A DNA stretch of 64,000 bases from Cerioporus squamosus (Eukaryota; Basidiomycota; Agaricomycetes; Polyporales; Polyporaceae): NCBI GenBank assembly GCA_022592435.1, contig JABYQS010000150.1, forward strand, positions 29,111 through 93,110, in the 5' to 3' direction. Made by a program: the position numbers and the translations under genes. Below the pieces are notes generated by a model that was not told the origin of the DNA, did no database searches, and saw only the letters and a program-made list of their open reading frames with translations. How positions within the stretch are numbered: the first letter of the stretch is position 1; every line of letters begins with the position of its first letter. This document shows positions 25,333 through 36,628 of the stretch, piece by piece.

Positions 25333-25742
25333 TGCGGGGACGATGGCGGCGACGCGAGGAGTACCGCGTCGCGCAGATCTCGTGAGTAGACTGCAGGAGT
25401 CGCGGCCAAAATCGACGCCCAAAACAACTCGTCCTCCCGCACAGCCTTCTGCTGACAAACCACTTCAAGCTCCGACAAACAAATATAAGTCACGTGGCTT
25501 CGACGCGTCGCGGTGGCGCGCGTCGGGAGCGCGACTTGGACGCGACTCACCTCGTCCTCGTCTCACGCTTCTTCTACCCCAACCACCACCACTGACACTG
25601 AGCTGTAACCGTTCTAAGTACAGTCTGCGTTGCGCGACTTTTGCTGCTGCAGTGACTCCGCAAACCACCTAGTCCTTAAGCTTCCTCTAAACCTTCTTCT
25701 GAGCCTAGACTTCCGCTCGGACAGCAAGCTTAGGGTTGCAAC
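25333..25742. promoter_or_regulatory. Bidirectional promoter between SNF2 fragment copy 3 and ku80
   Basis: About 410 nt lie between the two divergent start codons. A CACGTG E-box occurs near 25491 (AAGTCACGTGGCTTCGACGCG), matching the E-box in the other copies. The ku80-proximal side is pyrimidine-rich, as in many basidiomycete promoters. The array boundary falls inside this interval near 25525, so copies 1 and 2 have only the SNF2 side of it. Confidence 0.6.
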
Positions 25743-28700
25743 ATGCCAGCGGAACGTGCAGGAGTAAGTGCAGTTCATTCTGTGATACGCCTCTTAGTTG
25801 ACGTTCTACGAGTATACGGTGACGATGTTCCTCGTAGACACGTCTCCGTCCATGGGCAAGACGCGAGAAGTCGAGATTCCAGGGACGAATGGCGGGGAGC
25901 CCGAAACGATTGAGATGACCAACCTCGAGTGGTCCTTGCAGTACGTGATGCTAAAGATTCAAGAAATGGTATGTAGTGCTACTCAGCTATGTGGCTGCAA
26001 GTACTGAACGTGCAGGCAGATCTTCAACGGTAGGAAGACCGACAAATGCGGTGTTATCGTCTTCGGCAGTGAAGGTACGCTTGTTCCCATCTGCGCCATT
26101 CTCTGTGTGTCGTCGGACGTTGTCCCCCATGTGCGCAATTCGCAGCGGAGGAGCACAAAAGTGGTCCTGCCCTACTGCTCCTAGCTGTGCTCATGCGGTG
26201 GACAGGTTAGAGTGGTTGCCTGCTGATGGCTGCATGGGCAGACGAGTTGCGTTGCCAGACGTTCGCCTTCGGAATACACCCAGAGTTCTCCACTGGGTTA
26301 TCCGTTAGCCCTTCTGCTTCGAAAACCTTATGTCTTCGGCATTGGGAATAGGTCGAGCGATCTCCTACCCAGCCGCGCCGGTGATGCAGCCGCACCATAC
26401 CAACACCGCTCTTCATGAGTCTGGTGTGGTGCGTCTTCGCCACCTATGTACCTGAGTCTGGACCACGTCGGCAAATCACATTGGCTGCGGCGGAGTGCAA
26501 TATGTGATGCAGCCTTGCATACCAGGCCAAGCGTTCATATTCCTTCGTAGTTTCTCGAGAAGGGGTCAGAGAAGATGCTCGCCGTCCGCATGTCTCCAGC
26601 ACTTGAGCACCCACCGCGCTCCCTTAGTGGGATTCCAAAGACACAACTTATCGCCTTGCCGTGTATACTCTCGTGGCTTTGAAGCGCATGAGCGGACTCT
26701 TGCGTGCGGCTTCTTGCCTTGCCAACAAACTTGCTCCTAGTGTACGATACAAGGGAGCCATATACTGACATCGTGTTAGTAACGAAAAATATCATCAACA
26801 AGGAACACGGCGGATATGAGAACGTCTGCGAGTACATCCCAATAGCTCAACCCAATGCAGGCACGCTCGCCAAGCTCTCCGCGCTGGAGCCCTCGACAGT
26901 CTCCGGTGAACGTGAGCATCATAGTTACTGTCGTATTTTGTTGCGCTGACTGTCATACTCAGCAATTGATGCTCTCATTGTGGGCATCGAGACGCAAGAC
27001 AGATTCCTAGGGAACAAGAAGACTTGGACACGGAAGATCGTCTTGCTCACCGATGGTGAGAACCCCATGGAAGTCGAGGCATGGGAGGACACCGCGAAGA
27101 AGATGAACGACCTCGGCGTCAGCTTGGCAATTGTGTGAGCTCCCTTATACGTCTGCTCGTATGGACTATCCAACTGACAGCAGACAGCGGTGTCGATTTC
27201 GATGACGAGGAGTTGCCCTTCCACGAGGAGAACAAGAGCGAAGTCAAGGTATCGCCGTGTCTCGTCGTCCGCCAGGCAGCATCTCATGAGACATCCTGCA
27301 GAGAGAGAACGAAGCCTTCTACCGCACGTTCGTCTCGAAACTCGACAACGGACTTGTCGGCAACTGCGACTTCGCCCTCCAAGAGATCTCTCGTCCGGAC
27401 GTCCGCCAGGTCAAGTCCACGATGATGCCGACGATCCTCCGCCTCGGCGACACGCAAACACGCGAGGAAGAGGCCATCGAGCTGGTCGTGAGAACGAGCA
27501 AGTGCACCGCCCTCGCCCGGCCAAAGGGATGGAAGCGGTTTGGGCGCCGCAAGCTCACGGCAGAGGAAGAAGCGGCAAAGATGGACGTGGACGAGGACAA
27601 GGCGACGTTCGCACAGCTGCACATGCGTACCGAGTTCTACATCGACAAAGACGTGAACAAGGAAGATGGTGCAGACGACGACGGCACCGACGACGAGGAC
27701 GAGCGCGAGCGTGCCCGGGACGAGGCCGCGAAGCACCTTGTCAAAGTCGAGAAGGAAGACCTGGTGCGCGGGTACAAGTACGGCGCGTCCTTCGCCCCAG
27801 CACCCGACGGCGGCTTCCCCAAACTCGAGACGCGCAAGGGTATGGACATCTGCGGATTCTTCAGCCGCAAAAACTTCAGGAGGGAGCTCTCCATGGGCGA
27901 GGTGTACTATGTCTGGGCGGACCCGGCGAACCCGATGTCGCAGGTCGCGCTGTCGAGCATTGTGCAGGCGATGTACGAGAAGGGCGTGATGGCCATCGCG
28001 AGGTGGGTTAGTAGGGACGGTATGGACCCGAAGATGGGCGTTCTGTACCCTTCGGTGTTTGACGAAGTCGATTGTTTCCTGTGGGTTCAGGTGAGCTCGT
28101 CATTGGCCTTTGCGTGTTTTTAGACTGCTGACATTACTCAGATGCCGTTCGCGGAGGACGTCCGCAACTTCCCATTCGCATCTCTCGAGACATTGGTCAA
28201 CAAGAAGGGTGAGATCGTCACTGAGCATCCATACCTCCCGACGAAGGAACAGATGGAAGCCATGGAGGACTTCGTCGATGCCATGGACCTCTCGGACGCG
28301 GGCGAGAAAGATGAGGAAGGGTAAGCAGTCGTACTGAGTGCCTCGGCAGCCATCTGACCCCAGTTGTCGCAGTAATCGTCAGCCGTGGTTCGACACCCGC
28401 CTGTCCTACAATCCTGCCATCCATCGCACGAAACAGGCTCAATTCCATGCGGCAGTGGTCCGGGATCTCAATACTCATCCTGTGCCACCGCCACATCCCG
28501 AACTCCTCAAGTACTTCGAGCCTCCACGACGTGTCCTCAAGCGTGCCCGCGAAGCCATCGAGGAATGCAAGAAGGCATTTAATGTCCGCGAAGGTACGTC
28601 TGCCCGTTCGCCTCCCGTCCCCTCTGTTCGCTCAACCTCTCGCCGTAAAGTGCCCAAGAGAGTCGTGCGTGTCCGCAAAGACGAGCACGTCCGTGCGCGG

Positions 28701-29553
28701 GATGAGGACGAAGACATGCTGCTGCTCGACCAGAAGCGCCCCGGGCCCTCCCAGTCGCAGCGCCTGACGCAGAGCAAGTCCTTCGCGCAGACGCAGCAGG
28801 GCCCCACTCGGTCTCAGACGCAGAAGAAGGTCGGGAACGACAGCGACAGCAGCGAGACGGAGCCGGAGGACGATGAGGACCTCCTGTTGAACGCTGCGCC
28901 CAAGCGCGACCGTGCGCCCCCGCTGCCGACTCCTGCACGCTCGATGTCCCCCGCCGATCGTGATCCTGCTGTCGACCGGATGCGCGCCCCGGGGAGGATC
29001 GTTGGGGCATCATTCCCGTTGGAGGACTTCCGGAAGAATATCTCGCGCGGGGATGTGGTGACGAAGGCGGTTGAGGATCTGGCGTTTGTTATCAAGGATG
29101 TGATCTCGAAGCCGTTCTCGTCGAGGAGGTTTGACGAGATGTTGGAGTGCATGCATGAGCTGAGGAAGGTCGCGCTGCAGGTCAGTTCCCTTTGCTGTCA
29201 TGCTTGTTATCTATCGCTGACGCTGACGACGATTCTGCAGGAGGATGAGATCGACGCATGGAACACGTACGTGCGCTGCTCATTGTGGATTTCGCTGAGA
29301 TGCTGAAGCATTTTGACAGGTTCATCCGAGAGTTGCGCGATACTTGCCTGGACGAGAAACCTGGCAACAAGGCCTTTTGGGACAAGGTCCGCGGCGTTGG
29401 CAGGCCACTGAGCTTCATCTCCGAGTCCGAAGCGTCTGAGCAGGGCGGAAAGTCTGACATTTCTGAGGCCGAAGCGCAGGAGGTGCGTTCCTCCTCAATG
29501 ACAGTACAATTACTATCTGAATCTCAACGGTCTTTCAGTTTATACAGGGGTAG
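25743..29553 (+). CDS. ku80: Ku80 subunit of the Ku DNA-end-binding heterodimer
   Basis: This is the large Ku subunit, which with Ku70 forms a ring on broken DNA ends and starts non-homologous end joining in the nucleus; fungal Ku also acts at telomeres. Exon 1 (MPAERAG) splices over 25764-25812 to YTVTMFLVDTSPSMGKTRE, the N-terminal von Willebrand A-like domain. Next come NGRKTDKCGVIVFGSE, GGYENVCEYIPIAQPNAGT, a block like TRKIVLLTDGENPMEVEAW and IVGVDFDDEELPF. The central Ku core includes KLETRKGMDICGFF and KMGVLYPSVFDEVDCFLW, followed by a C-terminal arm and an acidic helical end (EAEAQEFIQG, stop 29551-29553). I count about 12 introns and roughly 840 aa. Introns are ~50 nt except one of 705 nt (26075-26779). 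A possible 57-nt in-frame intron near 28593 is uncertain. No frameshift was seen. The gene is divergent from SNF2 fragment copy 3. Confidence 0.93.
26075..26779 (+). other. 705-nt intron in ku80
   Basis: The donor GTACGC follows FGSE and the acceptor TACTGACATCGTGTTAG restores the frame to VTKNIINKEHGGYENV. All other ku80 introns are about ten times shorter, which suggests an insertion into a normal intron. I found no terminal inverted repeats, target-site duplication or poly(A) inside. Confidence 0.7.
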
Positions 29554-29735
29554 AGTTGGTCGCATCGCATACGCGGTCTCTTGCAGGTCGTTGCTTTCTT
29601 GTCGCATGTACTAACATACAGTAACGGGTCATACATAGTCTCCATACTCATAAGTAGGTATAAGTGGCGGTGTGGACTTCCCTAATCGAAATCGTAGATA
29701 TCCAAGTTCGCCCTCGTGGACAGAACTGCGTCGTA

Positions 29736-30571
29736 CTAGTACAAGATCGCTCCTTGGGACGACTTGAAGTAACCAAGGGCGCGAGGGTTCTTCTGGTAGA
29801 TCACTGGGTAGGCATATTGGCCATCGCCCTGTCGATGCGACAGGCCGGTAAGCACGACATGGTGATGGTAGCGGCACGCGAGAAAGATGCACACCGTGGA
29901 GATGGGTGGCATATCATGCAGATTCGCCACAAAGCCGTGCTTCCATGAGGAGAGTCCGTCTTTTCGAACGCATACAAAAACTTGATCTCCGATCTGCAGG
30001 TGGACGTCAAAGTAAGTATCCTGCATTGAGAGGTGGCTCGAGCAACTTATCCAAAGTTCGTCCTCACCTTGAATCTGAGCCGCCACACGTATCGCTGGAT
30101 CACCCTAGGCTGCGCTCCTTTCTTTTGCCCATATTTATCAGCGTCGGGTTGTCGAATAAGCAGTTGAATCTGTGTCTCTGCGACATGCTTCCGGGGTTCG
30201 GGGGTGTCTATTGGGGCGTTCGCATCTACGATGACATGACATTGTTCTCTTCCCCGTCCTCGGCAAGCCCTCCAAGGTTGGGTATCCTGAGGACAATCAA
30301 CCGCGTTGGTCGGTATCGATGCCAGGGGTGGACGACCTTCAAGTTCACCCCCTGCCCGCGGCACGGATTGTTGAATATCAACCATCTCCCAATAATGAGA
30401 GCCTGACAAATTAGCGTCGGTAGTTGGTAGGCCGTGAGGTTTAACAGTGCGGATGCAAGGCGGTGGTGAGGTGGCGGACTGGGGGACTGCGTCTACGGAG
30501 GCCAAATCTTTGTAAGGGTAGACTGGCCTTGTGGCTGCGGCTATGTCCTCGGAGAGTGCAGGGTAGTTCAT
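29736..30571 (-). CDS. Hypothetical protein, two exons
   Basis: Exon 1 runs 30571-30068 and starts MNYPALSEDIAAATRPVYPY. A 47-nt intron (30067-30021, GTGAGG to TGCAG) joins RLRFK to DTYFDVHLQIGDQVFVCV. Exon 2 ends at the TAG at 29738-29736, for about 260 aa. The first half is Pro/Ser-rich and probably disordered. The second half alternates hydrophobic and charged residues (GDQVFVCVRKDG, YPVIYQKNPRALGYF), like a small all-beta fold. I do not recognise the family. It converges tail to tail on ku80 with about 180 nt between stops. Confidence 0.5.
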
Positions 30572-30871
30572 GGTCGGAAGTAAGAGTTCTCTGCACGCTT
30601 GCCAGCTTACATACCGCCCCCGAGGTAATGCCTTAAAGCTTGTTTATCATGTAATGGTCAATGGAATGCAACAACCCTAGGCACTAAAGATGTATACGCT
30701 GCTTGGTAAGGCATCCGACACGTACTAACAGGCTTACGGCACAGAAACATCGCAACAGTGGCGAGGTAGAAGCATTTTAAATTAATAAAACAAACAACGA
30801 AGCACAAATCACCGTGCAACGCAGAGAATCAAGGGAGAGATAAGTCCGATCGAATAAACAAAGTCCTATCA
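30572..30871. other. Intergenic, 300 nt
   Basis: AT-rich for this window, with an ATTAATAAAACAAAC patch near 30780 that could serve polyadenylation of the minus-strand gene on its right. No gene was seen. Confidence 0.5.
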
Positions 30872-31451
30872 TCACCATCGCCTCTCCGTACGATGCAGTC
30901 GACTACTGTGGATATACTTCACAACCCGCGGCGACACCTTTGTCAGCACGGGGTAGAGACATCCGTCTTCCGCCTGCAAGTACGGTGGTCAGCTCGGTCC
31001 GCAAACAACACAAGACGATTGCTTACCATATGCCGGGGGAATACCTTCAGGTCAGCGATAGTAAGCTCCTGGCACGACTTCGGATCCGACTCAGCCGTTA
31101 CTCGCACACATTCTCCTGACTGTAAGGCCGATATCAGCATTGCATCGAAGCGGAAGGATTTGTGACGGTGGTTACCTCGAACTGAGGCCATCGCTCAGCG
31201 ACATGTTCCCTATCTGCACTGGTTGGTTCACAAGAGGCGCTCGAGGTGGTTGGATGAATCGAGGGTGTGGCGTCAGGAAACTCTTCCTGTAGGGTCATCT
31301 CGGCTATACATGACAACAGGGCAAGGCGCGAATTTGGCTGGTTCGACGCCGCCAACGATGCGAGTTTCCTCGCGAAGGGCTCGGTGAATGCGAGGTCATA
31401 CAACGACCTTGTTCCGCTGTTGTTGCCAGTGGCGTGTGGGCCCGGGGACGA
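30872..31451 (-). CDS. Small hypothetical protein, three exons
   Basis: The proposed start, MSSPGPHATGNNSG, is at 31451; an in-frame ATG at 31655 is an alternative. The chain runs through LYDLAFTEPFARKLASLA and RWPQFE, over a short intron to SGECVRVTAESDPKSCQEL, then over a second intron after FPRHM to AEDGCLYPVLTKVSPRVVKY, with stop at 30874-30872, about 160 aa. Introns have GTAACC/GTAAGC donors and TACAG/TGCAG acceptors. There is no signal peptide, membrane segment or recognised domain. It lies between the two small unknowns and GCN20. Confidence 0.45.
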
Positions 31452-32295
31452 CATCGATGGTAGAATCGGTTTCGTAGAGATGGTTATGAGATGGATGTTC
31501 AACACGGAGTACGGATCGCCGCAATCGTAGGCGATGTCGTCGATGGTTAGAGGTGAAGAAAGGGACGATGACAAAGATGGATGAGGGACGCTGTTGAGGA
31601 GTAACGAGGGAGGAATATGCAGATCCGAGGTCCGGGCGGTTCGGGTAGACGCCACCGAGGAGTGTCAAGAGGATTGCGAGGAGGAAGCAACAAGGTTGGT
31701 GGTTGCCTTTATGTGCGCCGAAAGAGAAAGGCGCCGCGGAGCACAGGTGCACCTGTCTATTGTGGCGAATCACGTGCCCTTCCGCAACAACAACGCGCTT
31801 ACCAGAAAGGAAGAATCTGGCACTTGCCACGACGGAGGGAACCTCTGTCTGCTTTGATTGTGCTTTGATCGCAAAGCGCAGTATGGTGGGGAGAAGCTGG
31901 GAGGTGGGCATGCACGGGTGGCACCGGAAACAATGCGTTGGGGGCGTGGTTGTCGGCCACTGCATCGTGGCCTCTGCCCAAGCATCGTTCAATGGCCCGA
32001 TCTAAACCTTACAGTGGCAGACAGGTGGCCGAGAACAAAGCAAATGGTAGACAGTTCTGCGGAACCATGATGCGTGAGATACCAGTCATGGGGTACGAGG
32101 GATGTTGGTGCCACTCACCCTCACCTGCTCTTGATTTACGGCCGAAGTGGCTGGAGGTTGTCGGAACGGGCGACGATCGATGATTGAGTGCACAGATAGC
32201 AATGCTTCCAAACCTTTCGTGATACAACAAGATGTACACAGAGACACTCTTACACGACTGCGCATAGGGTCTGGATACCTGACAATGACGCATCT
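31452..32295. other. Intergenic region 3' of gcn20
   Basis: About 840 nt upstream of the small unknown gene and downstream of gcn20. Overlapping short ORFs on both strands show no domain and no consistent splicing. Confidence 0.5.
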
Positions 32296-35200
32296 CACGG
32301 CTTCGCCTTGATGTTGCTGACGATGAGGCTCTGCAAAGATCCTGTCAGTACTGATACATGCACACAACAGTGAGGACTGTACCTTGTACGCCTGGACGTC
32401 TCCCCTGAATTTGGACACAGTGCCGTCTGCGCACACCCAGAGCTACCCATGCAGAGTCAGGAGCGAGTCTAATTATCTAGGAAGCCAGGGAGCCACATAC
32501 CTCCTTTGCGACGGAAGTGATAAATCGCTCGTCGTGAGAGATGAGGATGACACCACCGTTCCATTTACTGATCGCGGTCATGAGCGCATCGAGGCCCTAT
32601 GTAGTTGTCAGCATATCAATGCAAGGCTACATGCATTGCGTCTTTCGGCATACCTCCATATCCAGGTGGTTAGTAGGCTAAGGAATATCAACAGTGTCAA
32701 CTCCCAACTCTGATACGACATGACAAAAATCACAAACCTCATCAAGGAGCAAGACGTGGGGTCGTTGTAGCGAGAGCACCGCGAACGCGACACGCGATTT
32801 CTGACCTCCGGACAGCGTCCCGATCATCTGCAAACTGCGAGACGGCGTCAGCAATCATCCGCGACATGGAACTTGTTATCCGCCAACCCAGTCATGCCGG
32901 TGATCTGGAAGTTGCCCAGATGCTGACGGTATTCTTGTTCAGTCTTGCCGGGGAACTTGTGCGCCAGGAACTGGACGGGCGACATAGTAGGGATCAGGTT
33001 GTCTACGTGGTGCTGTGCGAAGTAGCCTCTGCGAAGCGTGTCAGTCGTAATTTCCGTCTGTCGCATGGTCCGTAGACGTATACGTACATCCTCAAGCGGC
33101 CGTTCTGGTTGACATGTCCGCTGAGCGGCTTGAGCTCTCCCGTGAGCAGTTTGATTCTGCAGAAAGTTACAGGGCGACGATCGGAATACAAGAACAAGAG
33201 GTGCTCACAGCGTTGATTTGCCAGCGCCGTTGGGCCCAATGACAGCCATACGCGAATCGAGACCAACATCGATATTGACGTTCTTGAGCAGGATCTTGTC
33301 CGGAGTGTAACCGAACGAAACCTCGTTGAGCTGCAACACTGGCGGCGAGATCTTCTCCGTCTCGGGAAGGCGGAAGGTCTCTGTGTCCTCTTCCTCCGGT
33401 GGTGTGAGTTCCGGTAGCTGCAACATAACGCGGATTAGTGTTGGGCCATGCGCGGAGGAACATATATGCTCAACCTTCTCGAGGATTTTGATCTTTGACT
33501 GGGCCTGTGCAGCGCGATTGGCGTTGTACCGCCACCGGTCGATGAACGCCTGCAGATGCTTCCTGTATTCCATCTGGGTGTCGTACTCCTTCCGAAGGTT
33601 GCGGTCTCGCTCTGATTTCGTAGAATAGAACTGGGTGAAGTTGCTGCAAAAAGTCCAATGTCAGTATCAAGCGGTCGTAAGTGCCTGCGACGAACTACAT
33701 ACCCTTTGTAGTAGTCGAGACGGCCAGAGTGCATGTGCACAATGTCAGTGGCAACAGCATCGCTGGAACAACAGTCAGACTGGTTCAACGAATACTCAAC
33801 ATAAACCTACAGGAAGGCTCGATCGTGGGATCTAAACGATGTATCAGTGGATGCGTAGACAGAGACAACGCCAAGAACTCACACAACGAGCAATGTACCG
33901 GGCCAGGTTTGAAGGTAGTCTTCCAACCATGCGAGAGCGTTCAAGTCGACTGTGGACATATTGAAGCGCCATCATACGCCAGTGTTTGCGCAAGGACTCA
34001 CTGTGATTGGAAGGCTCATCAAGCAAGAGAAGGGCAGGCTTGACGAACAGTGCTCTCGCTAGGGCGAGACGCATGCGCCAACCACCACTGAACGACTTCG
34101 TCGGTCGCTTCTGGTCTTCTTCGGTGAATCCAAGACCCGCAAGCAGCGCGGCAGCGCGTGCAGGTCCGCTCTCGGCTTCCATGTCAGCTAGACGGGCATG
34201 CACATCCGCCAAACGCGTTTGCGCTTCGTCACGAGCGTCCTCGAACCGCTTGTCGTCGCCCTCGCCCTCGAGCTCGGCCAACTTCGCATTCAGCGATGCC
34301 TCCTCCCGCAGCAGCGTGTCTCGCCACACATCGGCCTTCAATACTGAGTCGAGCGCGAGCGTGTCGTCTCCGACAATCTGGTATGCATGTCAGGAAACGA
34401 GATGCGCGGAAGGCTGGGGAGCTTACCTCCTGCTCGACGAAGAGGATAGTGATATGTGGCGGGATGGGAACCTCACGCAGAGCGATATGACGGAGAAGCG
34501 TAGATTTACCAACACCGTTCCGACCGATGAGACCGTACCGACGGCCATACGCAAGGGTTAGCGATGCGCCGGACAGGATGCGGTTGGAGCCGAAGTTAAC
34601 GTCGATGTTCGTGAGGTGGATGTCCTTGGACTTGTTCTTCGACGCCGCGGCAGCGTCCAGAGGGTTGATCTTCATGAACATCTCCTCGTATGACTGCTGC
34701 TTCTTGTGCTGGTCCAGTAGCTTCGAACCCTCGTAGAGGACGCTGCGCTTCTCGCGCTTCTCGATCTTGGCCTGCATAGCGCCGCGTATGTATGCCATTC
34801 GTGTGCAGGAACAGATAAAATAGTTGACGTACCCTCAGCTTGGCCTCCTGTTTCTCGAGCTTCTTGACATCGACGCGAGATGCTCTGACATGGGGATCGT
34901 ACAGGGGTGCGACATCGGGGGTAGCTGCGAGGACTCACTTTCCCTTGTTGATGCTCTCCAAGTCCACTCCCTCTGCGAACGCGATCGTCGAGCTCATTGC
35001 ATTTGCTTTGCTGAGGTCCATAACCTTGTCCAACCGAACCAGGCCCGTCCCTCTTCCCGCACGGTTCTTCTCCTCGCGGCGCGTCAACGGCTCCTGCAGG
35101 AGCTCTGCGAGCCGGAGAACGAGCTTGTCCAGAGTGCCCCGCTTCTCTTGGCTAGACGAGGAGCCCACTGCAGACTCGAGTATGTCGCGGGTGACCTGGA

Positions 35201-35327
35201 GCACATCTTCATCCTCGGCTGCGTCGTCGAGGTCGAGCAGATAGCCTGCGAGGTATTGCACGATGATCTCCTCGGTCCCGGGGAGAGAGTTGCGGATCTC
35301 TTCAGCGATATCCTCGGAGGAAACCAT
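32296..35327 (-). CDS. gcn20: GCN20-type ABC-F ATPase
   Basis: A soluble twin-ATPase of the ABC-F family. In yeast, Gcn20 works with Gcn1 on ribosomes to activate the eIF2-alpha kinase Gcn2 under amino-acid starvation. The start chosen is MVSSEDIAEEIRNSLPGTEE, which matches the N-terminal region of Gcn20/ABCF3 proteins. The first ABC domain has Walker A GLIGRNGVGKSTLLRH, signature FSGGWRMRLALARAL and Walker B LLLLDEPSNH. The linker carries conserved blocks (YYKGNFTQFYSTKSERDRN). The second domain has GPNGAGKSTL, LSGGQKSRVAFA and LLLDEPTNHLDIE. The C-terminus is SLIVSNIKAKP. There are about nine ~50-nt introns and roughly 720 aa. There are no membrane segments. All ATPase motifs are intact except SNH in place of the usual TNH in domain 1. 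Confidence 0.92.
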
Positions 35328-36628
35328 TGCTGTCACGGCAAAGGAGGTCGAAAAAGCTACAGTTGCGGACAGCAAGCCCAGTCGATGGTCGAAGTGAACA
35401 AGCTTCACAAAGCTCGGCCAATACTAATTCGCGTGCGGAAGCACGGGCGCTTCTGATTCATGCGGGATCTCCGATCAAGCGCCAGATTCAGATCTCACTG
35501 AACTTCCCAACCAAATGATGCTTAGCTCCGGCAGCTTAGTAGTGGCCGCGTTCGTACTCATGACTATGTAACTTCGTTCCAGCCATCCTGCTCGTCGATG
35601 ATATGAATTTATTCTAGCTTGGTACCCGTGATGCAGTCGCAAGTCGGTTAGGTCTCAACTGACTACAGGCCTGGCCGCAAACGGAGAAGCAAGTCATCAT
35701 GCCGCGTTGCTCTAAGAGACGTCTGTTAGCTACAAGTTGGTATCGAATCGAGCGGATTGCATGTCACACAGACCAATCGCCTCACCGATATCAACCATGA
35801 CTACCGCGTGCTGTCGTTGGGCGACTGCATGTTCATGTCGATTATACAAGTATACCCTTCGGGGGAGTCTTGCCTGCTAACTAGAACTGTCGGGGGATAG
35901 TAAAGGAGGTCGTAACCAAGGATCCGCGCAGCAAACTGAGGAGACATGGCCTGCATTATATCCTCGGACGTAGCTCCTTGGAGGTCACTGGAGAAGGTAC
36001 CCCAACCTGGTCGCATCTCGAGGTTGAAACTTGAGACAGTGTGTATAAGCCTCCCTGATATCGCCAGTGGCAAATGTATTCGGCTGGAGTTGCTGGGAGT
36101 TGGGTACGTTTCTTATCGACGACATGATGAAGACGCGATAGTGGTAAGTAGTAGATGCTGGCAATGGTAGAGGAGAGCAGTCAACCGGTCAACGTAACCG
36201 CTGGCTGAGCTTGCAAGGGCGCGCTAGACCTAGTAGACCTTGAAGGCGACAGACTTAACCACTTGGCGTGGTAGACCACAGCTACTCGACTGGTAAACAG
36301 CAAGTGGCAAACGCAGTATTTGCCCTTGAGGGAGGAGGAAGAAGGCAGAGCGTCGCTGAACTGAGCTCGAAAAAAGAAACGCCGAGTCTGTGAGGCTATC
36401 TGAGGCAGAGCACGAACTCAAATCAAAGATATCACGATCCCTTCCGATTGACGAACAAATACAAAGTCCAGGCATGACAGACGATCCAACCGCACCATAT
36501 CCGGATCCATCCCACATCTCACAGACTAACGAGAGCAAAACGAGACGACGGTCACATCACAGAAAAACCACTCGAAACCGTCCGACCGGGCTTCGATACT
36601 GTACACCACACCAAAACCACAGCCACAC
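35328..36628. other. Intergenic region between gcn20 and the ADAM gene
   Basis: About 1.3 kb. The first part is the gcn20 promoter and upstream region, the last ~200 nt are probably the 3' region of the ADAM gene. A 90-codon minus-strand ORF at 36073-35801 has no recognised domain. Nothing else was supported. Confidence 0.5.

Larger units (their letters stand above)
19067..25525. repeat. Tandem array unit, copy 3 (right-terminal, partial)
   Basis: Third unit, homologous from 19067 to about 25525, where identity falls off and unique DNA leading into ku80 begins. The last ~140 nt (about 25390-25525) are only loosely similar to copies 1 and 2, with several substitutions and small indels, before similarity ends near a shared GACGCGTCGCGGT. 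The minisatellite has 6 units instead of 14. The roughly 3-kb spacer that follows the promoter in copies 1 and 2 is absent here. Confidence 0.92.

Noticed and set aside
1..25525. Array unit as a large transposon or Starship-like element
   Set aside because: No terminal repeats, tyrosine recombinase, transposase or reverse transcriptase were seen. Units abut directly, as in segmental tandem duplication.
25764..25797. 34-nt first intron for ku80 ending at CTCTTAG
   Set aside because: It would insert LTFYE into the conserved start. The acceptor at 25812 gives a 49-nt intron with a TTGAC branch site and the expected MPAERAGYTVTMF.
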